Shown piece after piece: positions 20,857 through 31,375 of a stretch of 64,000 bases of DNA. Each line of letters begins with the position of its first letter. Within the stretch, counting starts at the first letter, position 1. The notes below the pieces were generated by a model, which made no database searches, was not told where the DNA came from, and saw only the letters and a program-made list of their open reading frames with translations. The translations under genes and the position numbers were made by a program. Source of the DNA: Phorcus lineatus (lineage: Eukaryota > Mollusca > Gastropoda > Trochida > Trochidae); NCBI GenBank assembly GCA_921293015.1, contig OV121095.1:39157484-39221483 (forward strand), in the 5' to 3' direction.

Positions 20857-23286
20857 ATGGATAATATTAAAAAAATTAAATTGATTTCAGCTAATTGTAG
20901 AGGATTAGGTGATAAGATTAAAAGAAGGGAAGTTATGAATGTTTATAGAAAGAAAGATTATTCAATTATCTGTTTACAAGACATCCACTTGGCAAAAGAT
21001 GATATAAATCTCATGAGAAATGAATGGGGTCTCCAATGTATCTTAGCTCCTTTTAAATCAAACGCTAGGGGAGTAGCCATACTGTTTAATAACAATGTTG
21101 ATCTAACCATTCACAGAACTATTGAAGACGAAGATGGAAATTTTATTATTGCTGACATAACTGTAGAAGACAAACGGTTTACACTGACAACTTTGTATGG
21201 CCCCAACCAGGATGATCCTAACTTCTATATCAAACTTTTTGAAAAAATATTTTCTCTAGACAATGAATCTTTATGCATTGTGGGTGACTGGAATCTCGTT
21301 TTAGACCCAACAATTGATTTAGAAAATTATAAACATTTAAATAACCCAAAAGCAAGAGATGTTGTTAGAATAAATTTGGAAAAATATGATCTCATAGATG
21401 TATGGAGGGAAATGAATAAACATAACAGAAAATTTACATGGTGGAAAAAGAATCCCAGGAAACAGGCCAGACTTGATTTTTTCCTTATCTCTCAAGATAT
21501 TTTCGACATAACTTTGGACTCTGATATCTTACCAGGTTATAAATCTGACCATTCAGCCATATCATTAACTTTATCAAATTCTATTAACCAAGAAAGAGGT
21601 AAGGGGTATTGGAAATTTAATACTTCTCTCTTACTCCACTCTGAATACAGTACTTTAGTCAAAGATATCCTGAAAGAAACTGTTGAAGAATACTCTGATA
21701 CTAAATCATGTAACTCAAATATTAATGGACAAGATGATAAAGTTAAACTTACAATTAGTGATAATTTATTTTTGGAAACATTTCTTATGAAAGTAAGAGG
21801 AAAAACAATTTCTTATGCTTCTTTTTTGAAGAAAGACAAAAAAAATAAAACTATAGAATTGGAAGAAAAAATTAAAGAATGTGAAGACAATATTAGACAA
21901 GATTTTCAAAATATGAGTGAATCCATGCTTTCTGAACTTACAAAATATAAGACGGAATTGGAGCAAATAAAGGAAGAAGAACTAAGAGGCATTCAGATTA
22001 GAAATAGAATAAGATGGTATGAAGAAGGTGAAAAACCAACAAAATATTTCTGTAATCTTGAAAATAGAAATTATATTAGCAAAGCAATAAATAAAATTGT
22101 TACTGATAAAAACGAGGAAATTACAGACAGTAACTCTATTCTAGATCAACTGAAATATTTTTATAAAAAACTTTATTCCCTCAATAATGATCTAGAAGTA
22201 GATATTACTTTAGATAATGTTGTTACACCAACATTGAACTATGAACTAAGGGAAGAACTGGAAAAAGATATTAATATGGAAGAAATTACTTTCGCAGTGA
22301 GAAATATGAAAAACAATAAAAGTCCAGGAATAGACGGTTTCCCAATTGATTTCTTTAAATTTTTTTGGAACGATCTCAAAGGATGGATTTTAAGATTTGT
22401 AAAAGAGGTATTCGTCAAAAGTGAACTATCTTTTACCATGAAGAGGGGGGTTATTACTTGTATACCTAAAGCAAATAAAGACAGAGCTCGCCTGAAAAAT
22501 TGGAGACCAATTACTCTTCTAAATGCTGTCTATAAAATAATAAGTACATGCATAACCAACCGCCTTAAAAAGACCTTGGATTTACTAATACATGGAAACC
22601 AGACAGGTTTTATTCCAGGCAGAACTATTAGTGAGAATACAAGATTGTTATATGACATTATGTTTGAAACAAAAGCTAGAAATTTCTCTGGTTTACTCTT
22701 ATTAATCGACTTTGAAAAGGCTTTTGACACAGTTTCAAAGGATTTTATTAATATGGCCCTCAATAAATTTGGATTTGGTCCACAAATTATACAATGGATT
22801 AATATTTTAACATACCAAACTAGTTCATGCGTGATACAAAATGGCCCTTTATCTGACTTCTTTAATAATGAAAGGGGTTGTAGACAGGGGGACCCTCTGT
22901 CGCCATATCTTTTCCTCTTTGTGGCTGAAATCTTAGGTTGTATGATAAGAAATAATGATAGGATCAAAGGTATTATCCTTGATGGAAAGGAATACAAATT
23001 AGGTCAATATGCAGACGATGCACAATTATTTCTTGATGGCACTGAAGACAGTCTATATTCAGCTATTAACACACTTAATACTTTTTATAAAATGTCAGGT
23101 CTGAAAATAAATATAGACAAGACGAAGGCAATTTGGATTGGCTCAATGGCTGGTAGTAAACAAGGAATATGTACTGACCTTAAAATTGAATGGCATAATG
23201 GGGAGTTTGAAGTACTGGGAATAAAATTCACTCCAAATCTTGCTGATTTATGGGTAATCAATAAAAGAAAAAGCTTGAAGAAATAA
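20857..23286 (+). pseudogene. LINE-B ORF2, N-terminal part: endonuclease and reverse transcriptase
   Basis: The 809-residue frame carries the APE-type endonuclease (SANCRGLG near residue 9, GDWN at 143-146, ARLDFFLIS, SDHSAI). The RT domain follows: NNKSPGIDGF, NWRPITLL, IDFEKAFDTVSKDF, RGCRQGDPLSP and the catalytic YADD at 718-721. The frame then runs into a stop just after KRKSLKK. Alignment by eye to LINE-A shows that coding continues in the +2-shifted frame, so a single small indel near 23,255-23,280 breaks the ORF. All catalytic motifs lie before the break. Confidence 0.9.
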
Positions 23287-24641
23287 ACAGACTACTAGCA
23301 ACATGGAGAAAAAGAAACCTAACACTGATAGGTAAAATCACAGTCATAAAATCATTAGCCCTTTCCAAATTGGTACACATTTTCAGCTCACCCCCCAATC
23401 CCCAAAACGACTTTATTTATTCTCTTGAACAAATCTTTTTCAAATTTATATGGAATGATAAACAAGATAAGATAAAAAGAACTACTTTAAAAAGACTAAA
23501 GTCAGAGGGGGGATTGGGTATGGTTGATTTAAAAACATTTATGGAAGCTTTAAGATTATCTACCTTGAGACTATATTGTAAAAAATCAACAGATTGCAAC
23601 CCTAGTAGTATACCTTATGATGATATCTTAAAATATGGAGCAAACATAGGTACAATCTTACATACTAAAAACCCCTTTTGGAAGGATGTTATTGATGCGT
23701 GGACAAAATACTGCAAAACACTTAATGCTGAAAGGGATAATATTGATGACTTGTTTGCGGAGCCTCTATGGCTTAATCATAATTTCAAAGACCCCTATCA
23801 CATTATCAAGAATTGGGCGAATAATGGTATATTGACTATAAAAGACTTGTGTGATGATCAAGGTTTCATATCCTTTGATAAATTACAATCAAAATACAAG
23901 ATTAGAGGTACAATATTGGACTATAATTATTTACTGCACATTTTACCAACTGAGTGGAAATATTTTATTAAATGCAGAAACAACATTCCTATCTATAATT
24001 TCTTTACCAGTATGTATCAAAGAAATGTCTTGAAATCCACTAAAGGCTCTAGATTCTTTTACGATAAACTAATATCCAAAAACGAAAAGCTTGATATCTG
24101 CAACAAGTGGGAAACGATTTTTAAGGATTCGAAATTCGACTGGGATAACATTTTCAATGTATACCGACGTGGAATGAAAGATGTCAAACTTATTGATTTC
24201 CAATATAGATTCCTTCTAAGAGTTATTTTTACTAAAAGAGAATTGTTGAGAATGCATCTTGTAGACAATGACATGTGTAATTTTTGTAATGATGCTCCTG
24301 AGAGCATTTGCCATGTTTATTGGGAGTGTAGTGTGACACAAAAATTTTGGAATGATCTGGAAATTTGGATAAATAACTATCAACAACCAAAAATAACAAT
24401 TTCAAAATTTATTATTTGGTTTGTTACATCTAATAATAATGGTTTGATAAATCAAATCATTGTCTCGGCAAAGAAATTCATTAATTTATGTAATATAAAA
24501 AAATCAATTCCAAACTTCAATAATTACAAAAAAGTTCTGTCAGATATTTTCTCTGTGGAAAAATTTATATCTCAAAGAAACAATGAAATTAGCAAATTTA
24601 ATAAAAAGTGGAAATCACTCATCCCAATTTTTAAGAATTAG
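23280..24641 (+). pseudogene. LINE-B ORF2, C-terminal part after frameshift
   Basis: This is the continuation of ORF2. The shifted frame picks up at LEEINRLLATWRKRNLTLIG, matching LINE-A at LRTCERLMSIWSTHNLTPFG. It includes the thumb region and the C-terminal motif C-x2-C-x8-H-x4-C (MCNFCNDAPESICHVYWEC). It ends shortly before the 3' UTR. With the frame repaired by eye, total length is close to that of LINE-A ORF2. Confidence 0.88.
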
Positions 24642-24787
24642 TTAATAAGTTGATTTAGTATTTAATCTACCTTGTCCAATGTACGGCATTTACCCCCACT
24701 CATTGTACACAGACTTTGTAACCCTTGGGAACCAATAAAAAAAAAAAAACAAAAAAAAAAACAAAAAAAACTCTCTAAGCATCTTCA

Positions 24788-25375
24788 AATGCTCGGACAG
24801 TTACGATCAAATACACTGTAGGTAAAATTAAGGGACAGGGTGGCCTCTTTTCACCTGTTGCCAATTGTCATCTGCATGTCACCACCCACAACACAGCAGC
24901 TTCCTCCATGCAGCTTCTCTGTTAGACGTCACTAGCAGTCTTTTCGATGAATTAGATGTCTTCATCAATGCAATAACCAATTCGGACGAAAAGCTAGTAA
25001 CGTCTACCAAGCACAGAAAGTTTGGCTGTAATGGCATCAGCGCTTTTGGCTAAAAATGCTCCACTAATAATCAAGACCAAAAAACCATCACAATAACAGT
25101 AAGGGCTGAAATACCTAGAAGTTCTACCTTAATCATAAACCTGAGAGAAGCAGAACGTAGGTCCGTGAAACATGCTTTCAGGTACAAATTTAATTTCACA
25201 TGAAACATGGATTGGCTAACTTGCATAAACGAATATCTGAATTCCGCTCCAATAGACAATTGAAAAGGCCGGAAGGTAAGGAGTATACCATATCATACAG
25301 ATGACATTGTCCACAATTTTAATTTAAAAAAATTCTATTATTTGTGCAAGTACCTCATTTCGTTAATTTATGTAG
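24788..25375. other. End of intron 1; nothing recognised
   Basis: No repeat or coding feature was identified. The stretch ends in the acceptor TTAATTTATGTAG before exon 2. Confidence 0.4.
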
Positions 25376-25607
25376 AGAGGAGCTTCAAAGGCTCAAATCG
25401 GACATGGAAGATCCTCCCAAGTTGACAGTGGCAGTGTACGGAGACACAGGGTCGGGGAAGTCAACCTTGCTGAACGCCGTCCTCGATCAACCAAACCTAG
25501 TTCCAAAAGCGGGAATTGGGAAGGCCTGCACCTCTTTTGCTATTAAAATAGAAGAAAATAAAGACGGAGTCGATTTTGCAGCTGAAATTGAATTTCTTAC
25601 AAGAGAG
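25376..25607 (+). CDS. GTPase gene exon 2: P-loop (G1)
   Basis: The exon lies between acceptor TTTATGTAG and donor GTCAGT (25,608). The first base completes the lysine codon begun in exon 1, and 77 full codons follow. LTVAVYGDTGSGKSTLLNAV is a classical P-loop after a hydrophobic strand: G-x4-GKS, residues 38-45 of the joined protein. It is preceded by a basic/acidic helix (EELQRLKSDMED). This exon fixes the family as a P-loop GTPase of the dynamin-like kind. Confidence 0.88.
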
Positions 25608-26128
25608 GTCAGTACATAGTTAAGTAACAGTATTGGCAATGCAAGCTTCAAAGCAGATCAAACAGCGCTATCGAATTTCTTACTATAGCACATAAAGAAT
25701 GGGGAAAAGTAAATACATTTAGGCTCATTCTCCACAAACGTGCATTTACCAGATTTTAGTCTCTTTGGGTTATTTTTAAAATGTTTGAAAAAACACTTAA
25801 AAAAACACTTAAAAAAACACTTTATACTGTTAAATAAACCTTATGATCTGGTAGTGTCAGAAAACGTTCAACATTACCAAAAGAAGCCCATTTTTGTAAG
25901 GGGGGGGGGGCCTTTAAATGTCCCATTTTAAGGTAAATATGCCTGTCGCCAAGCAATAGGCCTAACATATTTATATATATTTATATTCAAATGGTGAAAA
26001 ATTTGTATAAATGTTACATCATAATAATGTCTCAATAGTACAGGAACACTTTCAACATGAATCAAATCCTTTAGCATAATCAAATTTTTCAAACAAGGCT
26101 GAGATGTAGGTGTCTCCAAAATGACTGA
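25608..26128. other. Intron 2 start; short A-rich repeats and a G run
   Basis: AAACACTTAAAA-like units repeat three times at about 25,785-25,820, and a run of ten or more Gs lies near 25,901-25,912. Nothing else was recognised. Confidence 0.4.
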
Positions 26129-26997
26129 CAGATACGTTACCTTAATCCATGCTGCATAATTAATTCCACTTCTAACGTATATACCATTAATCAAAATGTC
26201 AACTCAACCACAAATTGATAAAAAACAATATCCAAAGATTTTTGTGATGATACATGGTTTCACTTTTTTGTACATTCTGCTCAAATACTCTCAAACGGAA
26301 CAAGTACGCAAAAATGTCAACAGATACGTTACCTATGTTGCACCCAATTTAGGAAGAACTCTGCTTACATTCAGTGACCCTTATACATTAACATTATGCA
26401 TATATAGTATGACGAGTAGTTCGTGGGGTGAGGCCCTGTTCTGACTCTAACTGTGTGTTAAATACATCCAAATACATTTTAGGTCCAACAGATACGTTAC
26501 CAACAGATACGTTACAAATAAGTAACCAACAGTATAAATATGAATTTGCCTCGTTAACAACTCGCGTTTGACGTGACAATTGACGAGATTTTAATCTGAG
26601 AACCATTTCCGGCACCAAGGAAGGGTACATGAGACAACACGTCGCCAATCTGAAAGGTAAGTTTTTCATATCCATTCCATTTTATTTCATCACTATTGTA
26701 AATGTTGTAAAAACATGCTAAAGTGCTTTGTTTTAATGTTAAATAATCAATCCATTGTTTATTTCTAAAATAAGAATATAATTTATTAAATGCGTTGATG
26801 AATTATGCAATGACCATGAGGTCTTTCATGGTAACGTATTTGTTGCCTTAGGTAACGTATCTGTTGCCAATTTTCTAGTGCCCATTTCATCCAATTTTCT
26901 CTATTTTTTTGGATTAGAAGGTATGAAATTGTTATTTTATGGCCAATTAAGAGTTTTTAGATACTAAATTAGGTTTTTCATTTCAGATTCATGAAAA

Positions 26998-27420
26998 ATG
27001 GCTAAAACAAGGGCCGAAATTCAGAAAGCCTATCGTGAACGCAAGAAGAAATCTGATGCTATTTTCTTGGCCACAGAACGTCAACGGCATGCAAAATGCA
27101 GAGTGCCTGCATCAGAACTGTCAAAAAAGAAGTTAAGGAAGCGTAGAAGGAGAAATATTGAATATTGTTTGAAATACAGATTAAAAAAAAGTCTTGACAA
27201 AAACAATGAAACACAGGAGAATCAGAGTAAATAATCAGGCAGATGAAATAACTAGTTCTTCCGAAGTTACTGCTACCGAACCTTGCACTTCTCAGACAAG
27301 ATCATCAAGTCATACTAAGTTGCTGGTCCAGCTTCCTTTCTCTATTAAGTCACCACCAAACAGACGAAGATCGAAAGCATTAAGGACAGCTCGCAGTAAA
27401 ATAACTCAGCTGAAAGAAAA
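26998..27420 (+). pseudogene. Unknown element protein, N-terminal basic part (frameshifted)
   Basis: ATG at 26,998 opens a very basic segment (MAKTRAEIQKAYRERKKK, then LRKRRRRNIEYCLKYRLKK) that stops at 27,232. The neighbouring frame continues to about 27,436 with a serine/threonine-rich linker and another basic block (PFSIKSPPNRRRSKALRTAR, then KITQLKENLKKE). I recall unnamed fish and invertebrate proteins of similar layout (basic RERKK N-terminus, then PNRR-type block), but I cannot name the family. Such basic repeats suit DNA binding. Confidence 0.5.
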
Positions 27421-27478
27421 CTTAAAAAAGGAATAGCAAAAAAGCAAACGAGTACAGAAAAGCATTAAAAGAATTATT

Positions 27479-27786
27479 AAGATTACAAGTGAACCTAAAG
27501 CAACTGTCAACTCAGCACATGATAAACTCACGGGCAAAAGAAACTATACCAACATTGTTTTGATGTTATCAACATTATCAGATATGTCACATAAATAATG
27601 TAATACTCGTTTTAAAGACAATTTAACTGACCCTTATTTGATCGAAATTTAGAAAAGGTGGCACGTACAGTTGATGCAGTAGAATGCAATGAATGACACT
27701 GGGGTTAATGTCCATTTGCCAAAAAAAATTCTTTTTAGAGACTACAGAAAACGCTTTTATTCACAAAGGAAACACTGGAAAACTGT
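27479..27786 (+). repeat. 308-bp direct repeat, copy 1
   Basis: Nearly identical to 28,104-28,412, period about 625 bp. It starts at AAGATTACAAGTGAACC and ends at GGAAACACTGGAAAACTGT. Only a few substitutions and one-base indels separate the copies. The sequence continues the broken ORF region upstream, so this copy is probably the original position. Confidence 0.9.
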
Positions 27787-27883
27787 GACATAACATAACT
27801 GTGATCTATTTATAGATGGGAGGTGTCCTCTACTGAAAGAGGGTGTTCATGTATTCATTTTAGCATAGGATAAAAAGTCTATA

Positions 27884-28098
27884 AACCGTTTATATGCAGC
27901 ATTTGCCCCCGGGGGCAAATTTTACCCAGGGGTAATTTGAATTTGGTCCACCTCATGAGATTGGTCAAATTTAACCCTGGGGAAAATTTTGCCCCCGGGG
28001 TCAAATGGTGTTTATATGAGAAAATTTGCCCCCGAGAGTTAAATTTTACCCCAGGGGCAATTTTGACCTAGGGTCAAACGCTTGCATGTAAACTAGGC
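27884..28098. mobile_element. Palindromic GC-cored MITE between the direct repeats
   Basis: Imperfect terminal inverted repeats run CCGTTTATATGCAGCATTTG at the left and the complement of AAACGCTTGCATGTAAAC at the right. The interior repeats TTTGCCCCCGGGG-like words in both orientations, including the perfect palindrome ATTTGCCCCCGGGGGCAAAT at 27,901-27,920. No coding capacity is present. The exact ends are uncertain. Confidence 0.65.
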
Positions 28099-28103
28099 TT
28101 AAG

Positions 28104-28412
28104 AAGATTACAAGTGAACCTAAAGCAACTGTCAACTCAGCACATGATAAACTCACGGGCAAAAGAAACTATACCAACATTGTTTTGATGTTATCAACAT
28201 TATCAGATATGTCACATAAATAATGTAATACTCGAATTAAAGACAATTTAACTGACCCTTATTTGATCGAAATTTAGAAAAGGTGGCACGTACAGTTAAT
28301 GCAGTAGAATGCAATGAATGACACTGGGGGTAAATGTCCATTTGCAAAAAAAAATTCTTTTTAGAGACTACAGAAAACGCTTTTATTCACAAAGGAAACA
28401 CTGGAAAACTGT
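28104..28412 (+). repeat. 308-bp direct repeat, copy 2
   Basis: Second copy of 27,479-27,786. It ends directly at the Tc1-derived sequence. With the MITE lying between the copies, the unit looks like a local segmental duplication. Confidence 0.9.
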
Positions 28413-29386
28413 CAGTATCTGGTATGGCCTCCGTTCCTTTGAATACATCCCTGCACACGTCGACGCACAGAATTCACAAGGCGCCTGATGACGTCATTAG
28501 GGATGGCTTGTCATTCTTCCACGAGTGCCTGGATAAACGTTTGCCGACTTGATAGAGGTGGATTTCTCTGCTTTATCTGCCTGTCCAAATGATCCCACAA
28601 GTGTTCGATCGGTGATAAATCTTGTGATCTCGCTGGAAGTCTCTGGTGACTCTGGCTGTGTGGGGGCGAGCATTGTCTTGTTAGAGTATTACTCTTGGAT
28701 TTCTCTGGGGAATTAAAAGGAGCACCACAGGACGTAAAACGGTGTCGATGTAGCCTTAGGCATTCAAGGTACGGTCAAAGAAACAAGATCTGTTGTATGG
28801 TCACATGCACATTCCACCCCAAACCATGACGCTACCGCCGCCGAATGGCACAACCTCCTGGACACAACACGCGGCTGTTTTCTCTCCTCTCCGACGATAA
28901 ATGCGCACTCGACCAAGCTCTGTGTAGCTGGAACCTGCTTTCATCTGTAAACACAATTCTTTGCCAGTTCCTGTTCTGCCACCACTCTACAATTCTTGTC
29001 CACTGGTGACGGTTACGTGGGTCACGTCGGCTCAGCATCATCCCGCGGAAGGTCCGGTACGCTCGAATGCCATGTTCACGAAGACGTCTGATCACTGTCC
29101 TTCTGCTGATAACACGGCGTAGCGCTGTTGCTGCTGATGACGTCACTGTGACGAAACGATTGCATAGGTGAATCGTGCGGATGTAGCGGTCGTCGTTTGC
29201 GGTTGTGACCCTGGGTTTTCCACTTCTTGGCCGGTCCTGGGTCCCACCTGTCTGTACCATTCTTGTGTGCAGTCTGGTTATCGCAGTACGGGTGCAGTTG
29301 AAGATACGAGCAACGTGGGCGTGACGTGCGCCCAACTGCAACATACCAATCGCTCTCTCTCGTTCCTCTGTGGTAAGTCTCGGCAT
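28412..29386 (-). pseudogene. Tc1-like transposase, 5' part open, 3' part broken
   Basis: The first 184 residues are open (29,386 to 28,832). They have a paired-type helix-turn-helix (TTEERERAIGMLQLG, then VARIFNCTRTAITRLHTRM) and the GRPR-like linker (DRPRSGKPRVTT). The first catalytic aspartate lies in IVFTDESRF. Further on, minus-strand sequence continues with SVMVWGGMCM near 28,830-28,800, LNAxGYIDTVLRPVVLL near 28,770-28,720 and QDNARPHTARVT (second catalytic aspartate) near 28,683-28,650, interrupted by stops and frameshifts. It is not functional as it stands. Confidence 0.88.
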
Positions 29387-29470
29387 GTCAGTTGTTGTGT
29401 TCGTTACGACTGAGGTCTAAAACATGGAGATTCGTGGTTTTTATGCCCGTTCGGTGCCATATGAACGTGA
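28413..29470 (-). mobile_element. Tc1/mariner-type transposon remnant
   Basis: A minus-strand Tc1-like transposase fills this interval. It sits between the second direct-repeat copy and the resumption of the older element ORF at about 29,480. No clear terminal inverted repeat pair was identified by eye. Confidence 0.7.
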
Positions 29471-29479
29471 TGCACAGGA

Positions 29480-29934
29480 ACAGTTACCAACATAACTGAA
29501 CCAGACACAGCTACTGCAGATCTACCAGTACCAGACACAACCGCAGATGTACCTCTACCGGATGCAACCACAGATCTCCTGGTACCAGACACAGCAGAAA
29601 CAATGGACACTGCCTCTGCTGCTTCTGTACATGTTGTCTCACACATCCCAAATGTTGGGAATATGATAGCCGTGAAATATGATGGTGACTGGTTTCCAGG
29701 AGACGTCCTTCAAGTAATGTTGATGATACAGGTGCATTTGTATTCTTCATGACAAAGAAAACCATTCAAGGTAACATTCGACTTCAATGGCCAGACCGTC
29801 GTGATGCGATTTGGTGTTCATTCCATGATATCATCATGCCAGTTGAAATAACGTCCCTTGGACGATCCAAACGATACTACATAATGGCACCAGACCTGGT
29901 TCAGTCGGTTACGAATGCCATGGTGAATATGTGA
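29480..29934 (+). pseudogene. Unknown element protein, C-terminal part
   Basis: After the Tc1 insertion a + strand frame resumes. It has a degenerate P/D/T-rich repeat (PVPDTTADVPLPDATTDL) and then a compact domain VGNMIAVKYDGDWFPGDV. After a small frameshift it continues FVFFMTKKTIQGNIRLQWP and DAIWCSFHDIIMPVEI, ending at a stop at 29,932-29,934. A CAGATACGTTACC motif follows two bases later. Pairing with the basic N-terminus at 26,998 is inference from order and strand, and from my memory of unnamed proteins with both parts. Confidence 0.5.
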
Positions 29935-30477
29935 ACAGATACGTTACCAATGTAAATTTATATTCTGTTAGTTTAAATTTCATTGGTTTTTGTTTCAAAT
30001 TGTTTAATGTTGATCTACTTGAAATAAGTTAAAAGTTTTAATGGTAATTTATTTGTAATTTTTTATTATGGAGTTAAACAGATACGTGATATCTGAGTGA
30101 CACGTTACATTTTGATTATTGGTGAAAGCAGTTACTTACGAAGATTGAGTTAATATATTCTTAACTTTCTGTTAATTGACGTCATGGTGCTAAGTCAAAG
30201 GTCTTACGTGGAGAATTACTTAAATTATTTTTCAATTACTATTTTTTATTTTTAAAATGATATGTTTGTAGGCATATGATAAAATATTGAATAGTTTATC
30301 ATATTTACCAAAACACTGTTTGAATTACTTCAGGAAGCCAAAATGTCCCAACTTGAAATGTGTTCTCTACAACAATGGTAACAAGCAATGCAATAAAATA
30401 CATTCATTTCTATTGTCTGCATTTTGTTTTGTATTAATATCTCTAATTCATCATATGTTGAAGTAACGTATCTGTTG

Positions 30478-31156
30478 AAACAAAAACAGGGGTTCGTGAA
30501 TGTCAACCACCATAAAATCCATACAAGTATGCCACAGACCAGCCATTTTAGGAAAATGTTCCTTGGACATGACCCTACACCTTGCATACACATATGCATA
30601 TATTGGTATTTAAGAGATTTTATTTCTCAGAAATCAGACTATCCTATTTGCACGTTTAGTGGAGAATGAACCTTTATCATTTACATTTATATTTGACTCT
30701 TACAACATAATACCAATTGCTTAAATGTTTTATTTAGCGATGTTATACTTCGACATACTTAAGGTTAAATGAGAAAATTACGACGATCTACAGCATATGA
30801 TTAAAGAAACAAATACATTGTAATGTGAGGTCTGTCAGAGTTAAAAAGGTGACAATCGGAGATTTCCCTTTTTAGTATTCGCTTTTACAAAATAAAAATA
30901 AAATGCGAGATCTGTTACTTGTTTCGCAGAAATTCTAGATGTCGCTGTAGACATTTATTCGAGCAACTGCCTGATAGCCCTGCTCGGTAAAAGAAACAGT
31001 AACTTGTCTGATAGTCCCCTAGAAAACATGGATTTTAATCATGAAAATGTGTCATGTTTATTTCACAATAGTATAAAACCCTTAAATATGGTCAATTTTT
31101 AAATAGAAATTATACCAAATGATAAACTTAAACTTGGGATTAATGTGTATGTACAG
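30478..31156. other. End of intron 2; nothing recognised
   Basis: No repeat was identified. The stretch ends in acceptor TGTGTATGTACAG. Confidence 0.4.
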
Positions 31157-31375
31157 GAATGGTATCAAGAGCTTGACGTACTGACTAGAGACCTAAAGGA
31201 TACAGACCCGGCGGAAGATATAAGTACCATTGAGTCTGCAAGGGCCATGATGAAGGCAGTATACGGAGACATCGATGAAGCAAACCTTGAGGAAATAAAA
31301 CACATCAATAATGAAGTCACTGCTAAACTGAAGTCAGAAGCCACTGATACACCATACATGATAAACCGCAGTAAT
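31157..31375 (+). CDS. GTPase gene exon 3
   Basis: The exon has 73 full codons between the acceptor GTATGTACAG and donor GTGAGG (31,376). It is acidic and helical (EWYQELDVLTRDLKD, then SARAMMKAVYGDIDEANLEE). In this GTPase family the segment between G1 and G3 is helical and variable. A competing donor, GTAATG at 31,371, would break the phase with exon 4; GTGAGG keeps it. Confidence 0.82.

Larger units (their letters stand above)
18161..24787 (+). mobile_element. Near-full-length Tx1/L1-like LINE (LINE-B) with 17-bp target duplication
   Basis: CTCTCTAAGCATCTTCA occurs at 18,161-18,177 and again at 24,771-24,787, directly after A-rich tracts (24,736-24,770). It is a perfect 17-bp target duplication (19 bp if the preceding AA is counted). 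The element body is 18,178-24,770: a very short leader, ORF1, a 1.7-kb inter-ORF spacer with an internal duplication, ORF2 with one frameshift, and a short 3' UTR. It is related to LINE-A but clearly a different family. The perfect duplication suggests a fairly recent insertion. Confidence 0.92.
26129..30477 (+). mobile_element. Unclassified element with repeated CAGATACGTTAC motif and a broken ORF
   Basis: The 12-mer CAGATACGTTAC or its reverse complement occurs near both ends of this interval. Upstream of the ORF it lies at 26,129, 26,321, 26,489 and 26,504 (forward), and at 26,830 (one mismatch) and 26,851 (reverse). Downstream it lies at 29,936 (forward), 30,079 (partial) and 30,463 (reverse). 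The fuller form is CAACAGATACGTTACC. Between the clusters are an N-terminal and a C-terminal coding relic of one protein. They are separated by a direct repeat, a palindromic MITE and a Tc1 insertion. The layout resembles subterminal transposase-binding sites. True ends and terminal repeats were not found, so the interval only marks the outermost motifs. Confidence 0.5.

Noticed and set aside
22239..22997. Long minus-strand open frames inside LINE-B ORF2
   Set aside because: They are shadows of the reverse transcriptase frame on the + strand.
29168..29413. Open + strand frame of 81 residues
   Set aside because: It is the complement of the Tc1 transposase N-terminus.
30424..30669. 81-residue open frame at the downstream motif cluster
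   Set aside because: It reads through a CAGATACGTTAC-type motif, has no domain, and is not conserved with anything else in the window.
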